A stretch of DNA of 48,983 nt from Sphingopyxis witflariensis (GCF_002205635.1 NZ_NISJ01000016.1:1-48983); one strand, 5' to 3'; counted from the stretch's first letter, positions 31,984 through 41,952 are shown. Numbers and translations: made by a program. The notes: a model not told the origin generated them from the sequence alone.

Positions 31984-34308
31984 TTGGCCGATGCAGAGGG
32001 TAAGGAAAAGCAGGTGAAGCTGCAGGTCGCCAGCGCGCGGGCCGAGGAAAGCGGCGGCGGCATCGCCCGCATCCCGCGCTCGGCGATGGCCGAACTCGGC
32101 GTGACCGAGGGGGACATCATCCAGATCAGCGGCAAGCGCCAGACCGCCTCGCGCGTCGTCGCACCCTATGCCGAGGACGAGGGGCTGGAGGTGATCCGCC
32201 TCGATGGTCTGCAACGCGCCAATGCGGGCGCGGGGGCCGGCGATATGGTGCAGCTGAGCCGCGTCGAGACGCGCCCGGCGACCCGCGTCGTTTTCGCCCC
32301 GGCGCAGGAAAATCTGCGCCTGCAAGGCTCGGCGATGGCGTTGAAACGCAGTTTCTTCGGCCGCCCGCTTGTCGCCGGCGATACTGTCGCGACTGCGGGA
32401 CAACAGCGTGTTTCGGCGGGCGACATGCCGCCGCAGCTACGCCAGATGCTCAATGCGCCAGCTTATGCGCTCGCCGAGGTTCGTCTGCTCGTCGTGTCGG
32501 CGACTCCCAAAGGCGTCGTCTTTATCGACGAGAATACCGAGGTTGAGTTGCTCCCGGAATATCAGGAGCCGCATGACGCGCGCCGAACTGACGTCACCTA
32601 TGATGATCTGGGCGGGCTTGGGGATACGATCGATCAGTTGCGCGAAATGGTCGAACTGCCGCTGCGCTATCCTGAACTTTTCCGCCGTCTCGGCGTAGAC
32701 CCGCCGCGCGGCGTGCTGCTGCATGGCCCGCCGGGCACCGGCAAGACGCGTCTCGCGCGCGCTGTGGCCAATGAGAGTGAGGCGCAATTCTTCCTGATCA
32801 ACGGGCCGGAGATCATGGGCAGCGCCTATGGCGAATCCGAAAAGCGGTTGCGCGATATTTTTGAACAGGCGGCGAAAGCTGCGCCGTCGATCCTGTTCAT
32901 CGACGAAATCGATTCGATTGCGCCCAAGCGCGGACAGGTGACCGGCGAGGCCGAGAAGCGCCTTGTCGCGCAATTGCTGACGCTGATGGACGGGCTGGAA
33001 CCACGCACCAATCTGGTTGTCATTGCGGCAACAAACCGTCCCGATGCGATCGACGAGGCGCTGCGTCGTCCGGGCCGTTTTGACCGCGAAATCATCATCG
33101 GAGTTCCCGATGAGGGCGGGCGGCGCGAGATATTGGGTATCCACACCCGCGGCATGCCGCTGGCGGAGGATGTCGACCTCGCCGAACTCGCGCGGACGAC
33201 CTTTGGTTTTGTCGGCGCCGACATGGCGGCGCTGACGCGCGAAGCAGCGATCGAGGCGGTGCGGCGGATCATGCCGAAACTCAACCTTGAGGAAGGGACA
33301 ATCCCGCCCGAGGTGCTCGAAGAACTGCGGGTCACGCGTGAGGATTTCAACAATGCACTGAAGCGTGTCCAGCCGTCGGCGATGCGCGAAGTGATGGTGC
33401 AGGCACCGACGACCCGCTGGAGCGACATTGGCGGGCTCGACGCCGCGCGTGACAAGCTGATCGAGGGGATCGAACTGCCGCTGAAAAATCCTGAGGCGTT
33501 CCGCCGGCTTGGCATCCGTCCGGCGAAGGGCTTCCTGCTCTATGGCCCGCCTGGAACCGGCAAGACCCTGCTCGCAAAGGCGGCGGCGCGCGAATCCGAC
33601 GCCAATTTCATCTCGATCAAATCGTCCGACCTGCTGTCCAAATGGTATGGCGAGAGCGAGCAGCAGATCGCACGGCTGTTTGCCCGCGCGCGCGCGGTGG
33701 CGCCGACGATCATCTTCATCGACGAACTCGACAGTCTGGTGCCGGCGCGCGGTAGCGGGACGTCGGGCGAGCCGCAGGTGACCGAACGCGTCGTTAATAC
33801 GATCCTTGCCGAGATGGACGGGATCGAGGAAATGCAGTCGGTCGTCGTTATTGGCGCCACCAATCGCCCGAACCTGATCGACCCCGCATTGCTGCGCCCG
33901 GGCCGACTCGACGAACTGATCTATGTCGCAGTTCCCGACAAGGAGGGGCGCCGTCGGATTCTCGAAATACAGACCGGAAAGATGCCGCTTGCGAAGGATG
34001 TCGATCTGGCGGCGCTCGCCGAACGGTCGGATCGCTTCACGGGCGCTGATCTTGAAGACCTGACTCGCCGCGCCGGGCTTGCCGCGCTCAAGCGCTCGAT
34101 CGACAGCGATACGGTCACCATGGAGGATTTCGAAGCCGCGCTGAAGGATACCCGCGCCTCGGTGACCGAGGCGATGGAAAGGGATTATGAAAAGATCCAG
34201 GGCGAGATCAAGCAGAACGCGATGAGCGTCGATCCGATCGGCTTCTTCGCACCTGGCATGCTCAAGCCCGTGCGCGAGAGCAAGCACGACGGCGGCGTAA
34301 AGGACTAA
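31984..34308 (+). CDS. CDC48/VAT-family AAA+ ATPase
   Basis: A 774-residue tandem AAA+ ATPase. The N-terminal substrate-binding CDC48 N domain (GIARIPRSAMAELGVTEGD) spans about 1-185. D1 has GPPGTGKTRLA near residue 248, ILFIDEIDSIAPKRGQVTGE and arginine-finger context RRPGRFDRE. D2 has GPPGTGKTLLA near 521, IIFIDELDSLVPARGSG and LLRPGRLDEL. It is the bacterial relative of p97/VAT, an unfoldase that pulls proteins apart, found in scattered bacteria. The start is TTG with GGGAG 8 nt upstream. It is divergent from the LysR gene. Confidence 0.94.
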   Translation: MADAEGKEKQVKLQVASARAEESGGGIARIPRSAMAELGVTEGDIIQISGKRQTASRVVAPYAEDEGLEVIRLDGLQRANAGAGAGDMVQLSRVETRPATRVVFAPAQENLRLQGSAMALKRSFFGRPLVAGDTVATAGQQRVSAGDMPPQLRQMLNAPAYALAEVRLLVVSATPKGVVFIDENTEVELLPEYQEPHDARRTDVTYDDLGGLGDTIDQLREMVELPLRYPELFRRLGVDPPRGVLLHGPPGTGKTRLARAVANESEAQFFLINGPEIMGSAYGESEKRLRDIFEQAAKAAPSILFIDEIDSIAPKRGQVTGEAEKRLVAQLLTLMDGLEPRTNLVVIAATNRPDAIDEALRRPGRFDREIIIGVPDEGGRREILGIHTRGMPLAEDVDLAELARTTFGFVGADMAALTREAAIEAVRRIMPKLNLEEGTIPPEVLEELRVTREDFNNALKRVQPSAMREVMVQAPTTRWSDIGGLDAARDKLIEGIELPLKNPEAFRRLGIRPAKGFLLYGPPGTGKTLLAKAAARESDANFISIKSSDLLSKWYGESEQQIARLFARARAVAPTIIFIDELDSLVPARGSGTSGEPQVTERVVNTILAEMDGIEEMQSVVVIGATNRPNLIDPALLRPGRLDELIYVAVPDKEGRRRILEIQTGKMPLAKDVDLAALAERSDRFTGADLEDLTRRAGLAALKRSIDSDTVTMEDFEAALKDTRASVTEAMERDYEKIQGEIKQNAMSVDPIGFFAPGMLKPVRESKHDGGVKD

Positions 34309-35609
34309 GTGGTCGGCTGGTCCAGCCTCAGCGCGGACCAGCCCCACACCACCAACCAGCCGCAAAAACCTGCCATCAGGCCGTAGGCAACCATCGGGTG
34401 CCAATTATAGAGCAGCACTCCGATCGCGGGCGAGACGATATAAGCCGATCCGTTGATCGACGCGGTCATGCCTGCGACGCCGCCTTGGTCGCGGCGCGGG
34501 ACCGACAGCGAAGCACCTGCGGTAAAGCCGGGTCGGAATAATCCAAATCCGAGCGAAGCGAGGGCGAAGCCGATGATGATGCCGTGGAGATCCTGCGACA
34601 GACCGGTCACGACTGCGCCCACCCCGCCGAGCGCGGCGCCAAACAGAACCGCAGTGCGTGCCGACATCTTCAGCAGAGGAATCAGCCCCCATTGTGCAAG
34701 CAAAGTCGCGAACGCTCCCGCCATCAGCACGATTCCGGTCATGGCCGCGCCCTCGTCGGGGCGCAGGCGCAGGTGCAGCCGGTCGAGGATCAAAAAGCCG
34801 ATGACGCCCAGCATCATTGCCTGGGCCTGTCCGCCGAATAGCCCCGCGAGCATCCACGGTCGTACGCGGCGATCGGTCCAGCGTAGTGCTTCGGTGGGGG
34901 AGGTACGGTCGGTTTCATCCTCTTCGTCGCTGCTCGTTGCATCGGGGGTGCCGGCGGAGGTTGGATAGGAAACGATCGTTCCGCGCGCCGCGAACCGCGG
35001 TATGTCGTCGGGCAGGCGCCAGCGCAGCATGATCAGGACGATCAGGCCGATCAGCGCGAACACCAGCAGCGGCCCGGCTAGACCAACGAAGGGAAGGATG
35101 AAGAAAGGGGCGATCGCTGGCCCGATAACTGTGCCAAGCCCGAAGGATGAGGAGACGAGTGATAGCGCCTGCGTACGCTCTGCAGGATCGGTTCGTGCCG
35201 CGACATAGGCCTGCACCGCTGGCGGCGCCGCCGACCCGAGCGCGCCATAAAGGCTACGGAAGAGGGCGAAAATGACGAAGGTCGCGCCCGCGGCGAGCCA
35301 GCCCGACAGGCCTGCCCACAGGGTGAGGCCGCACAGCGCCATCGATGATAGGAAACCGATCACGCCTAAGGCCATCAGGGCCTTTCGCCCGCGCTTGTCC
35401 GACTGACGTGCCCAATGCGGCGCTGTCATCACCCATAAAAGCGCCGACCAGCTGAACGCGAGGCTAACCCAGACGTCGGGGATGTGAAGCTTGGCGCCGA
35501 TAGCGGGCAGAATCGACTGCATCGCCGTATTGCCCGCCGCCGCGACGAGCATCACGGCGAAGAGGACGGCCATACGATCGGCTGGAATGGAAGGGGATTT
35601 TGTCGTCAT
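34305..35609 (-). CDS. MFS transporter, TCR/Tet-type
   Basis: A 434-residue, 12-helix major facilitator. Motif A-like PHWARQSDKRGRKALMALGVIG follows helix 2, and motif C-like SFGLGTVIGPAIAPFFILPF marks the drug:proton antiporter (DHA1, TetA-like) group. The central loop is acidic (SSDEEDETDRTSPTE). It probably exports a small hydrophobic compound; the substrate is unknown. It converges on the CDC48-like gene with a 4-bp stop overlap. Confidence 0.9.
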   Translation of the reverse strand: MTTKSPSIPADRMAVLFAVMLVAAAGNTAMQSILPAIGAKLHIPDVWVSLAFSWSALLWVMTAPHWARQSDKRGRKALMALGVIGFLSSMALCGLTLWAGLSGWLAAGATFVIFALFRSLYGALGSAAPPAVQAYVAARTDPAERTQALSLVSSSFGLGTVIGPAIAPFFILPFVGLAGPLLVFALIGLIVLIMLRWRLPDDIPRFAARGTIVSYPTSAGTPDATSSDEEDETDRTSPTEALRWTDRRVRPWMLAGLFGGQAQAMMLGVIGFLILDRLHLRLRPDEGAAMTGIVLMAGAFATLLAQWGLIPLLKMSARTAVLFGAALGGVGAVVTGLSQDLHGIIIGFALASLGFGLFRPGFTAGASLSVPRRDQGGVAGMTASINGSAYIVSPAIGVLLYNWHPMVAYGLMAGFCGWLVVWGWSALRLDQPTT

Positions 35610-35760
35610 ATTTGCCCCGTCCCTCGTTGCTCATCGCTCGCAAGCTTGTCTCACCCTACAGCGGGAGGGCGGTCTGTCCAGAGTCAAGACCGACTCTTTC
35701 CTTGCGCCCGCGCGTCGATTTTGCCACGCCATGGGCTCCCGCAACAACGCGAAAGCTGTC

Positions 35761-36399
35761 ATGACCAATCCTCGGGCTCAGGCCCAAGAAAAGAAAATCG
35801 CGCTGACCGACCGGATCCGCACCCGGTTGCAACGCTTTTTCGGACCATGGGGCATGTTTGTCCGCGGGTTCATCAAGCATCCGGTGATGGTGGGATCGAT
35901 CGTTCCGTCCTCGCCGACGCTGATCCGGCACATGTTGCGGCCCGTCGATTGGAAGAACACGAAGCTGTTCGTCGAATATGGCCCCGGGGTCGGCACTTTC
36001 TGCCGCCCGGTTCTCGAACGCATGGCGGGCGATGCGATGCTGATCGCGATCGATACCAACGAAGATTTCATCGACTATCTGCGCAAGGATATTCGCGACA
36101 GCCGTTTTGTCGCGGTCCATGGGTCGGCCGCCGATGTTGAGGCGATTATCGCGGCGCATGGCTTTGAAAAAGCAGACTATATTCTTTCGGGCCTGCCTTT
36201 TTCGACGCTGCCCGCTGGTGTTGGCCCGGCGATCGCTGCGGCTACGCACCGCGCGCTGCGTCCCGGCGGCGCCTTCCTCGTCTATCAGTTCCGCGCCCGC
36301 GCCCGCGATTTCCTTGCCGCGCATTTTACCCGTATCGACAATGCGTTCGAATGGGTCAACGTTCCGCCATGCTTCCTCTTCTGGGGCTGGAAGGACTAA
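35761..36399 (+). CDS. phospholipid N-methyltransferase-like SAM methyltransferase
   Basis: 212 residues from ATG 35761 (ATG 35731 is possible; neither has a strong ribosome binding site). It is a class I methyltransferase of the PmtA/rRNA-dimethylase-like group: FVEYGPGVGTFCRPVLERM is the AdoMet motif I, IAIDTNEDFIDYL motif II, and ADYILSGLPFSTLP the catalytic-region motif seen in phosphatidylethanolamine methyltransferases. The early GFIKHPVMVGSIVPSSPTL is typical of that subgroup. It converges tail to tail on a phospholipase D-type cardiolipin synthase, which fits a lipid role. Confidence 0.85.
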   Translation: MTNPRAQAQEKKIALTDRIRTRLQRFFGPWGMFVRGFIKHPVMVGSIVPSSPTLIRHMLRPVDWKNTKLFVEYGPGVGTFCRPVLERMAGDAMLIAIDTNEDFIDYLRKDIRDSRFVAVHGSAADVEAIIAAHGFEKADYILSGLPFSTLPAGVGPAIAAATHRALRPGGAFLVYQFRARARDFLAAHFTRIDNAFEWVNVPPCFLFWGWKD

Positions 36400-37592
36400 A
36401 GTTCCAGCCGTGGGTCGCTTTCGGTGAGCCCGAAGTTCAGTCGGCGCGTAACGGTATAATCGGCCAGGCCGACGACAAACCACGCCAGCGTCCAGCGCAG
36501 CCGCGTCAGAAAGGTGCCGCGCGCCTTGTGAACCGCAGGGGTGATGGGATCGCATTCGCCCTCAAGCGCAGTGATGAAGCCGCGCATTTTTTCGGCAAAG
36601 CCCGCGTCGGCGATGCGCAGCATCACCTCTACATTCATAAACAGGCTGCGCATGTCGAAATTGGCCGAACCGATATAGACGACATCGTCGACGATGATCA
36701 GCTTCATATGCAGTCGGCACGGCCGATACTCCCAGATCTGGGCCTTTTTGCGCAGCAGATAGCCATAGAGCAGGCGCGAGGCACCGATCGTCGCGGCATT
36801 GTCCGACTTGGCCGCCATCACGAAACGCGCTTTGCCGCGTCGCGCGACGCGACCGAGCCGCCGCAGCATGCCCTGACCGGGCGAGAAATAGGCCATCGCC
36901 ATGTCGAGCCGCCGCGCCTTGTCGAGGTCGCCGCGCACGACGCGTGCCCAGGGCGAGAGGCGCTGGGTGGGGCCACCGACCAGCCATGTCACCGGCCCGT
37001 TTGCGACGGGCCATTCGCGGATCATCCGACGAAGAATCAGCAGTTTTCCGTCGTCCCGGACGGTATAGTCGTGAATATCCTCGAACCACTGGACGATGCG
37101 CGAGAGTGACGGGCCTTCGACGAAGAGGCCGAGGTCGAACCAGCAGGTTTCGCCTTCGCTGCTCAGATAGCCGTCGGCGATGTTGAACCCGCCGGTCACC
37201 GCGATGCGGCCGTCGATCAGCAGCAGCTTCTGATGGTTACGGATCAAATAGCTCGACCGCCAGTGGCGCGAGAAAAAGGTCACGCTGCCGCCCGCAGCAC
37301 GCAGCGGGGCGAAGATTGTGTCGGGGGTGTCGGACGAACCGAAGCTGTCGATCACCGCGCGCACGCGCACGCCCCGCTTCGCCGCCGCGACCAGCCGATC
37401 GAGAAGCTGGGTCCCGGCGCGGTCGTGCTCGAAGATATACATGATGATATCGATGCTGCGCGCGGCGCCGTCGATCAGCGCGATCAGCCGCGTCAGCCGT
37501 TGGGCACCATCGAACAGCAGTTCGAGCCGGTGGCCAGCAACATCCGCCGTCAGCCGGTCAGGGGATGGGGAGAGGCCGGGCGTTTCGGTCAT
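36396..37592 (-). CDS. phospholipase D-family cardiolipin synthase
   Basis: A 398-residue enzyme with two HKD motifs: H120/K122/D127 in NHQKLLLIDGRIAVTGG and H295/K297/D302 in LHMKLIIVDDVVYIGSANFD. There is no N-terminal membrane pair, so it resembles ClsB/ClsC-type synthases; it would join two phosphatidylglycerols or exchange phosphatidyl groups. The C-terminus has a hydrophobic segment (LRWTLAWFVVGLADY). ATG 37592 is chosen because the frame upstream is uncharacteristic and covers the rpoZ region. Confidence 0.9.
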   Translation of the reverse strand: MTETPGLSPSPDRLTADVAGHRLELLFDGAQRLTRLIALIDGAARSIDIIMYIFEHDRAGTQLLDRLVAAAKRGVRVRAVIDSFGSSDTPDTIFAPLRAAGGSVTFFSRHWRSSYLIRNHQKLLLIDGRIAVTGGFNIADGYLSSEGETCWFDLGLFVEGPSLSRIVQWFEDIHDYTVRDDGKLLILRRMIREWPVANGPVTWLVGGPTQRLSPWARVVRGDLDKARRLDMAMAYFSPGQGMLRRLGRVARRGKARFVMAAKSDNAATIGASRLLYGYLLRKKAQIWEYRPCRLHMKLIIVDDVVYIGSANFDMRSLFMNVEVMLRIADAGFAEKMRGFITALEGECDPITPAVHKARGTFLTRLRWTLAWFVVGLADYTVTRRLNFGLTESDPRLEL

Positions 37593-37748
37593 CACCCGCT
37601 CATAGGCGGTGCCGTGCAACCGGGGCAAGGGTGGTGGATGAGGGGTGGGCGGAGACGGGGTTTGATTGACATTTATGCGCACCGCTGATAGCGCGCAGCG
37701 CTTGCCGCCAGCCTTCCAAGCTGGCCTCTCCTCAATCAAGGAAACAAC

Positions 37749-38093
37749 ATGGCCCGCGTTACCGTCGAGGATTGCGTCGACAAGATTCCCAACCGTTTCG
37801 ACCTCGTCCTGCTCTCCGCGCATCGCGCGCGGGAAATCTCGGGCGGTTCGGAACTGACCGTCGATCGCGACCGGGATAAAAACCCCGTCGTCGCGCTGCG
37901 CGAAATCGCCGAACAGACCGTGCGTCCGACCGATCTGAAAGACACGCTGATCGGTTCGCTGCAAAAGGTTGTCATCGACGATGACGATACGCCTGATGAA
38001 ATCAGCTCGATCAGCCGTTCGGCTGAAGCTCTTCGTCTGACCGCCGCTGCGCCGCCGCGCAGCCCGGCTGGTGGCGGCAGCGACTTCGAATAA
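37749..38093 (+). CDS. rpoZ: RNA polymerase omega subunit
   Basis: A 114-residue omega subunit. The conserved N-terminus [31 protein letters not shown] is followed by [12 protein letters not shown], the family core that clamps the beta-prime C-terminus. The C-terminal tail is acidic and variable. AAGGA lies 7 nt before the ATG. A strong terminator follows. Confidence 0.98.
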   Translation: MARVTVEDCVDKIPNRFDLVLLSAHRAREISGGSELTVDRDRDKNPVVALREIAEQTVRPTDLKDTLIGSLQKVVIDDDDTPDEISSISRSAEALRLTAAAPPRSPAGGGSDFE

Positions 38094-38118
38094 GCGCTGC
38101 GACCAAAGATCACCAACG

Positions 38119-38145
38119 GGGCCGCGGGAAACTGCGGCCCTTTTT
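38119..38145 (+). terminator. intrinsic terminator of rpoZ
   Basis: GGGCCGC (38119-38125) and GCGGCCC (38134-38140) form the stem, followed by TTTTT (38141-38145). It lies 26 nt after the rpoZ stop. Confidence 0.9.
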
Positions 38146-38166
38146 GTTTGGGCGGATATTCTGATG

Positions 38167-38853
38167 CTAGAGTGACGGAGTTCTAGTCGGCTCCATGCTG
38201 AAATCGCCTCCGCCACTCTCGCGCTGGAACCTCATCTCACCCTCCGGCCGCGTAAGGATGAACGCCTTGTCGCGCGCCTGAAAACAGGCGCCATCAAACA
38301 CCGCGACCCCGAAATCATTGGGCACCAGTCGCGCGTGCAGCTTCCCCTTGTCGGCCTCCACCAATTCGAACCGCGGCGCGGCGATGTTGTAGATCGGCTC
38401 GTTCAGCTCGACCCAGCGCGGGACGCGCGTGTCGCCCTCGGGCATCGTCCAGCCATAGACCTGCGTATAATCCTCGATCGGATCGCCCTGGTCGAAGCCG
38501 ATCACGAAATCGACCCCCGCGACGCCGCGCCCGTTTGGCCAGCTGACGAAGATCGTCGGGACCGCGCCATCGACCTCGACGGGTGCGGCCTTGGCAAAGG
38601 CGGGCGGGACGGGCGTGGGTTCGGTGAACAGGCAGATCGCGTCTCCGCGCGCTTCCCAGCGCCCCTCGGCGCGTTCGTCCATCGCGCCGACCGTGAGGCC
38701 GTATTGGAAATGGCCGTCGGCGGCGATGCGCAGCCCGCCTGCGGCGTCGGGCCCTTCGCTCAGCCGATAGTCGCCCACCAAGGGCGATTCTTGCGCCGCA
38801 GCGGCGGAAGCGCACGAGACGGCGAGGGTGACGGCAAGCAGGATTTTTCGCAT
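38167..38853 (-). CDS. secreted protein of unknown function, 228 aa
   Basis: A Sec signal peptide (MRKILLAVTLAVSCASAAAAQ, residues 1-20 with cleavage near AAAAQ) marks a periplasmic protein. The mature part begins ESPLVGDYRLSEGPDAAGGLRI, a lipocalin-like or calycin-like strand pattern (GDYRL, GRWEARGDAICLF). It is beta-rich throughout. I know similar sphingomonad proteins only as hypotheticals. It is convergent with rpoZ and divergent from prfC. Confidence 0.8.
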   Translation of the reverse strand: MRKILLAVTLAVSCASAAAAQESPLVGDYRLSEGPDAAGGLRIAADGHFQYGLTVGAMDERAEGRWEARGDAICLFTEPTPVPPAFAKAAPVEVDGAVPTIFVSWPNGRGVAGVDFVIGFDQGDPIEDYTQVYGWTMPEGDTRVPRWVELNEPIYNIAAPRFELVEADKGKLHARLVPNDFGVAVFDGACFQARDKAFILTRPEGEMRFQRESGGGDFSMEPTRTPSL

Positions 38854-38930
38854 CCGCCGATACTGCGCCGGTTCGCCGGACCGCGCCAGCCCCTTCCCAC
38901 AAACCGCGCCACCTGCTACCCGCCCGCGCC

Positions 38931-40526
38931 ATGTCCCAGAACCGCCCCGACCGCCGCACCTTCGCCATCATCTCGCATCCCGACGCGGGTAAAACGACGC
39001 TGACCGAGAAATTGCTCGTCGCCGGCGGCGCGATCCATATCGCGGGCGAGGTCAAGGCGCGCGGCCAGGCGCGGCGCGCGCGGTCCGACTGGATGAAGAT
39101 CGAACAGCAACGCGGGATTTCGGTCACATCGTCGGTAATGACCTTCGAGCATCAGGGGCTGGTGTTCAACCTGCTCGACACCCCGGGGCATGAGGATTTC
39201 AGCGAAGACACCTATCGCACCCTGACAGCCGTCGACAGCGCGGTGATGGTGATCGACGCCGCGAAGGGCATCGAACCGCAGACGCTGAAACTGTTCGAGG
39301 TCTGCCGATTGCGCTCGGTGCCGATTATTGCCTTTATCAACAAGGTCGATCGCGAAGGCCTGCCGCCGTTCGAACTGCTCGACGAGGTTGCCGAGCGGTT
39401 GGCGCTCGACGTGTGTCCGATGAACTGGCCGGCCGGGATGGGCGGACAGTTTGAGGGGATTTATGATCTGGTCGATCCCGCGATCATGAAGCCGGGTGGC
39501 GACGCGTCGCGGATATACGAAGGTCACCGCGCCAAAGTTGCGGGGCTGGACGACCCGGCGCTGGCAGCAGAGCTTTCGGAGCGCGCTCTCGCGCTGCTCA
39601 AGGAAGAAACCGAGCTGGCATCGGCCTGCTACGCGCCCTTCGACGTTGCGGCCTACCGCAACGGTGACCTGGCTCCGGTCTATTTCGGATCGGCGCTGAA
39701 AGAATTCGGCGTCATCGACCTGCTTTCGGCGCTCGCCAACCACGCGCCGGGACCGCAGCCGCAGCCCGCCGAACCCGCGCCGGTGCATCCCGACGACGAT
39801 GCCGTCACCGGCTTCGTGTTCAAGGTGCAGGCGAATATGAACCCAGCGCACCGCGATCGCATTGCTTTCATGCGGATGTGCTCGGGCAAGTTCGAGCGCG
39901 GCATGCGCCTGACGCAGGGCGGGACGGGCAAGGCGATCGCGATCAGCCGCCCGATGTTGTTCCTCGCGCAGGATCGCGAAATGGCAGAGGAAGCCTGGCC
40001 GGGCGATATCATCGGTATTCCGAACCATGGCACGTTGCGCGTCGGCGATACCTTGTCCGAACGCACCGACATCACGATCACCGGGCTGCCGAACTTCGCG
40101 CCCGAACTGCTGCGCCGCGTCGCGCTGGTCGATCCGACCCAGACCAAGAAATTGCGCAAGGCGCTCGACGATATGGCCGAGGAGGGGATTATTCAGGTCT
40201 TCTACCCCGAGATCGGCGCGAATATGATCGTCGGGGTCGTCGGCCAGCTCCAACTCGACGTGCTGATCAGCCGTCTCGATGCCGAATATAAGGTCGCGGC
40301 AAAGCTCGAACAGTCGCCGTGGGACACCGCGCGTTGGATCGCCAGCGACGATGCTGTGGCGCTGAAGGCGTTCCAGGCCGATCATCGCGGCGCCGCGGCG
40401 ACCGACCGCGATGGCGCCCCGGTGTTCATGGCGAAGGATGCGTGGGAAGTTGGCTATGTCACCCAGCGTCACCCCGCGATCCGCTTTACCGCGACCAAGG
40501 AGCGTCGGTTCGCGGTCGAATCCTGA
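38931..40526 (+). CDS. prfC: peptide chain release factor 3
   Basis: A 531-residue translational GTPase (RF3) that recycles RF1/RF2 after termination. G1 is SHPDAGKTTLTEKLL, the switch region has RGISVTSSVMTF, G3 is DTPGHEDFSEDT and G4 FINKVDREG. The domain-2 string GFVFKVQANMNPAHRDRIAFMR and the domain-3 string GVVGQLQLDVLISRLDAEY are characteristic of RF3 and separate it from EF-G. Length is normal. Confidence 0.97.
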   Translation: MSQNRPDRRTFAIISHPDAGKTTLTEKLLVAGGAIHIAGEVKARGQARRARSDWMKIEQQRGISVTSSVMTFEHQGLVFNLLDTPGHEDFSEDTYRTLTAVDSAVMVIDAAKGIEPQTLKLFEVCRLRSVPIIAFINKVDREGLPPFELLDEVAERLALDVCPMNWPAGMGGQFEGIYDLVDPAIMKPGGDASRIYEGHRAKVAGLDDPALAAELSERALALLKEETELASACYAPFDVAAYRNGDLAPVYFGSALKEFGVIDLLSALANHAPGPQPQPAEPAPVHPDDDAVTGFVFKVQANMNPAHRDRIAFMRMCSGKFERGMRLTQGGTGKAIAISRPMLFLAQDREMAEEAWPGDIIGIPNHGTLRVGDTLSERTDITITGLPNFAPELLRRVALVDPTQTKKLRKALDDMAEEGIIQVFYPEIGANMIVGVVGQLQLDVLISRLDAEYKVAAKLEQSPWDTARWIASDDAVALKAFQADHRGAAATDRDGAPVFMAKDAWEVGYVTQRHPAIRFTATKERRFAVES

Positions 40527-40531
40527 CCGCG

Positions 40532-41653
40532 TTAGATAAGACTCAGCAGGTCGGCGGGTGCTGCCACTTCGTCTTCCTCATCCTCTTCGCCCTCGAATTT
40601 GCTGAGCGTCACCCCTAGCAGCCGTATCCCCTGTGCCGTCGGAAGCAGGGGGTCAAGGATCGCTTCGCCCGCCGCCAGCAGCGACGAGCCATCGAGGATC
40701 GGCGCCGGGGTCGATTTCGCCCGCGTGATCGTCTGGAAATCGGCGTAGCGCAGCTTCAGCGTCACCGTCCGCCCGCGCGCACCTTTCTTGGCAGCGCGGT
40801 CCCACACCACGGTGCAGACATGCGCCAGCGCCTCGCGGATTTCTGTGTCGCTGATCAAATCGTTGAAGAAGGTGCGCTCGCCGCCGAGTGATTTGAGCGG
40901 CCGATTCGACTTCACGCGCCGATGATCGATCCCGCGCGCCAGATTAAACAGCCATTCGGCGCTGTTGCCGAAATGGGTCGCGAGCCAGAGGCCATCCTTT
41001 TCCGCGAGATCGGCGCCCGAAAACACCCCAAGCCCCTCCATCTTCGCCGCAGTCACCGGGCCGATGCCGTGGAAACGCCGAATCGACAGCATCTGGACAA
41101 AGGCGGCGCCTTTGCGCGGCGGGATGATCGTGATGCCGTCGGGCTTGTTCTGGTCCGACGCCAGCTTGGCGATGAACTTGTTATACGATACCCCGGCGGA
41201 GGCGGTGAGGCCGGTTTCGTCGTAGATTCGCTGCCGGATCAGCCGCGCGGTCGCGGTCGCGCTGCCGAGCCCCATCCTGTCGGCGCTGACGTCCAGATAG
41301 GCTTCATCGAGCGACAGCGGCTCGACTTCATCGGCATAGTCGCGAAAAATCGCGCGAATCTGATGTGAGACTTCGCGATACGCCTCGAAGCGCGGCGGCA
41401 CGAAAATCAGGTCGGGGCATTGGCGCTTTGCGGTGATGCTCGGCATCGCCGATCGCACCCCGAACTTGCGTGCCTCATAACTCGCCGCCGCGACGACCCC
41501 GCGCCGCGATGACCCACCGACTGCGACGGGTTTGCCGCGCAAGGCCGGATTGTCGCGCTGTTCGACCGACGCGTAAAAGGCATCCATATCGACATGGATG
41601 ATCTTGCGAACGGGTGCGTCCGCCGCATTGCCGGGTTCGACTTCGTCTTCCAC
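40532..41653 (-). CDS. dinB: DNA polymerase IV (Y-family)
   Basis: A 373-residue Y-family translesion polymerase. Catalytic carboxylates are in HVDMDAFYASVEQRDNP and PLSLDEAYLDVS. VGGSSRRGVVAAASYEARKFGV and ASAGVSYNKFIAKLASDQNKPDGI mark DinB. The little-finger domain ends in KFEGEEDEEDEV. An upstream frame reaching 41778 is rejected because it runs into the tRNA-Gly gene. It converges on prfC with 5 bp between stops. Confidence 0.96.
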   Translation of the reverse strand: MEDEVEPGNAADAPVRKIIHVDMDAFYASVEQRDNPALRGKPVAVGGSSRRGVVAAASYEARKFGVRSAMPSITAKRQCPDLIFVPPRFEAYREVSHQIRAIFRDYADEVEPLSLDEAYLDVSADRMGLGSATATARLIRQRIYDETGLTASAGVSYNKFIAKLASDQNKPDGITIIPPRKGAAFVQMLSIRRFHGIGPVTAAKMEGLGVFSGADLAEKDGLWLATHFGNSAEWLFNLARGIDHRRVKSNRPLKSLGGERTFFNDLISDTEIREALAHVCTVVWDRAAKKGARGRTVTLKLRYADFQTITRAKSTPAPILDGSSLLAAGEAILDPLLPTAQGIRLLGVTLSKFEGEEDEEDEVAAPADLLSLI

Positions 41654-41765
41654 GCCGATGGATTAGCATGTTGCCACGATGTTCTCAATGACGTGCGGCG
41701 TGGCCTATGACCGCAAACGCTTGACGCGGGGCAGGCAAAATGGCAATCGCCGCCACCTTGGAGAT

Positions 41766-41839
41766 GCGGGTATAGCATAGTGGTAATGCTCTAGCCTTCC
41801 AAGCTAGCTAGGCGGGTTCGATTCCCGCTACCCGCTCCA
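41766..41839 (+). tRNA. tRNA-Gly (anticodon TCC)
   Basis: 74 nt including encoded CCA. Acceptor GCGGGTA/TACCCGC. D-arm AGCATAGTGGTAATGCT. Anticodon stem CTAGC/GCTAG with loop CTTCCAA, anticodon TCC. T-arm GCGGGTTCGATTCCCGC. It is the likely attachment site for the integrase next to it. Confidence 0.97.
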
Positions 41840-41952
41840 AGATTTCATCCGACATCGTCCGACATTGTCTTTGAAAACCGCAGAAAACTCCGGTATATTG
41901 CCTTTCTTTTTCCGATGGTATCCGGCGCTATCCGGTGGCAGCCGAGCATGTC

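Noticed and set aside
32437..34404. 655-codon minus-strand open frame
   Set aside because: Complement of the CDC48-type ATPase; low-complexity Arg/Asp/Gln composition, no ribosome binding site.
38916..40472. 518-codon minus-strand open frame
   Set aside because: Complement of prfC, which is complete and well conserved.
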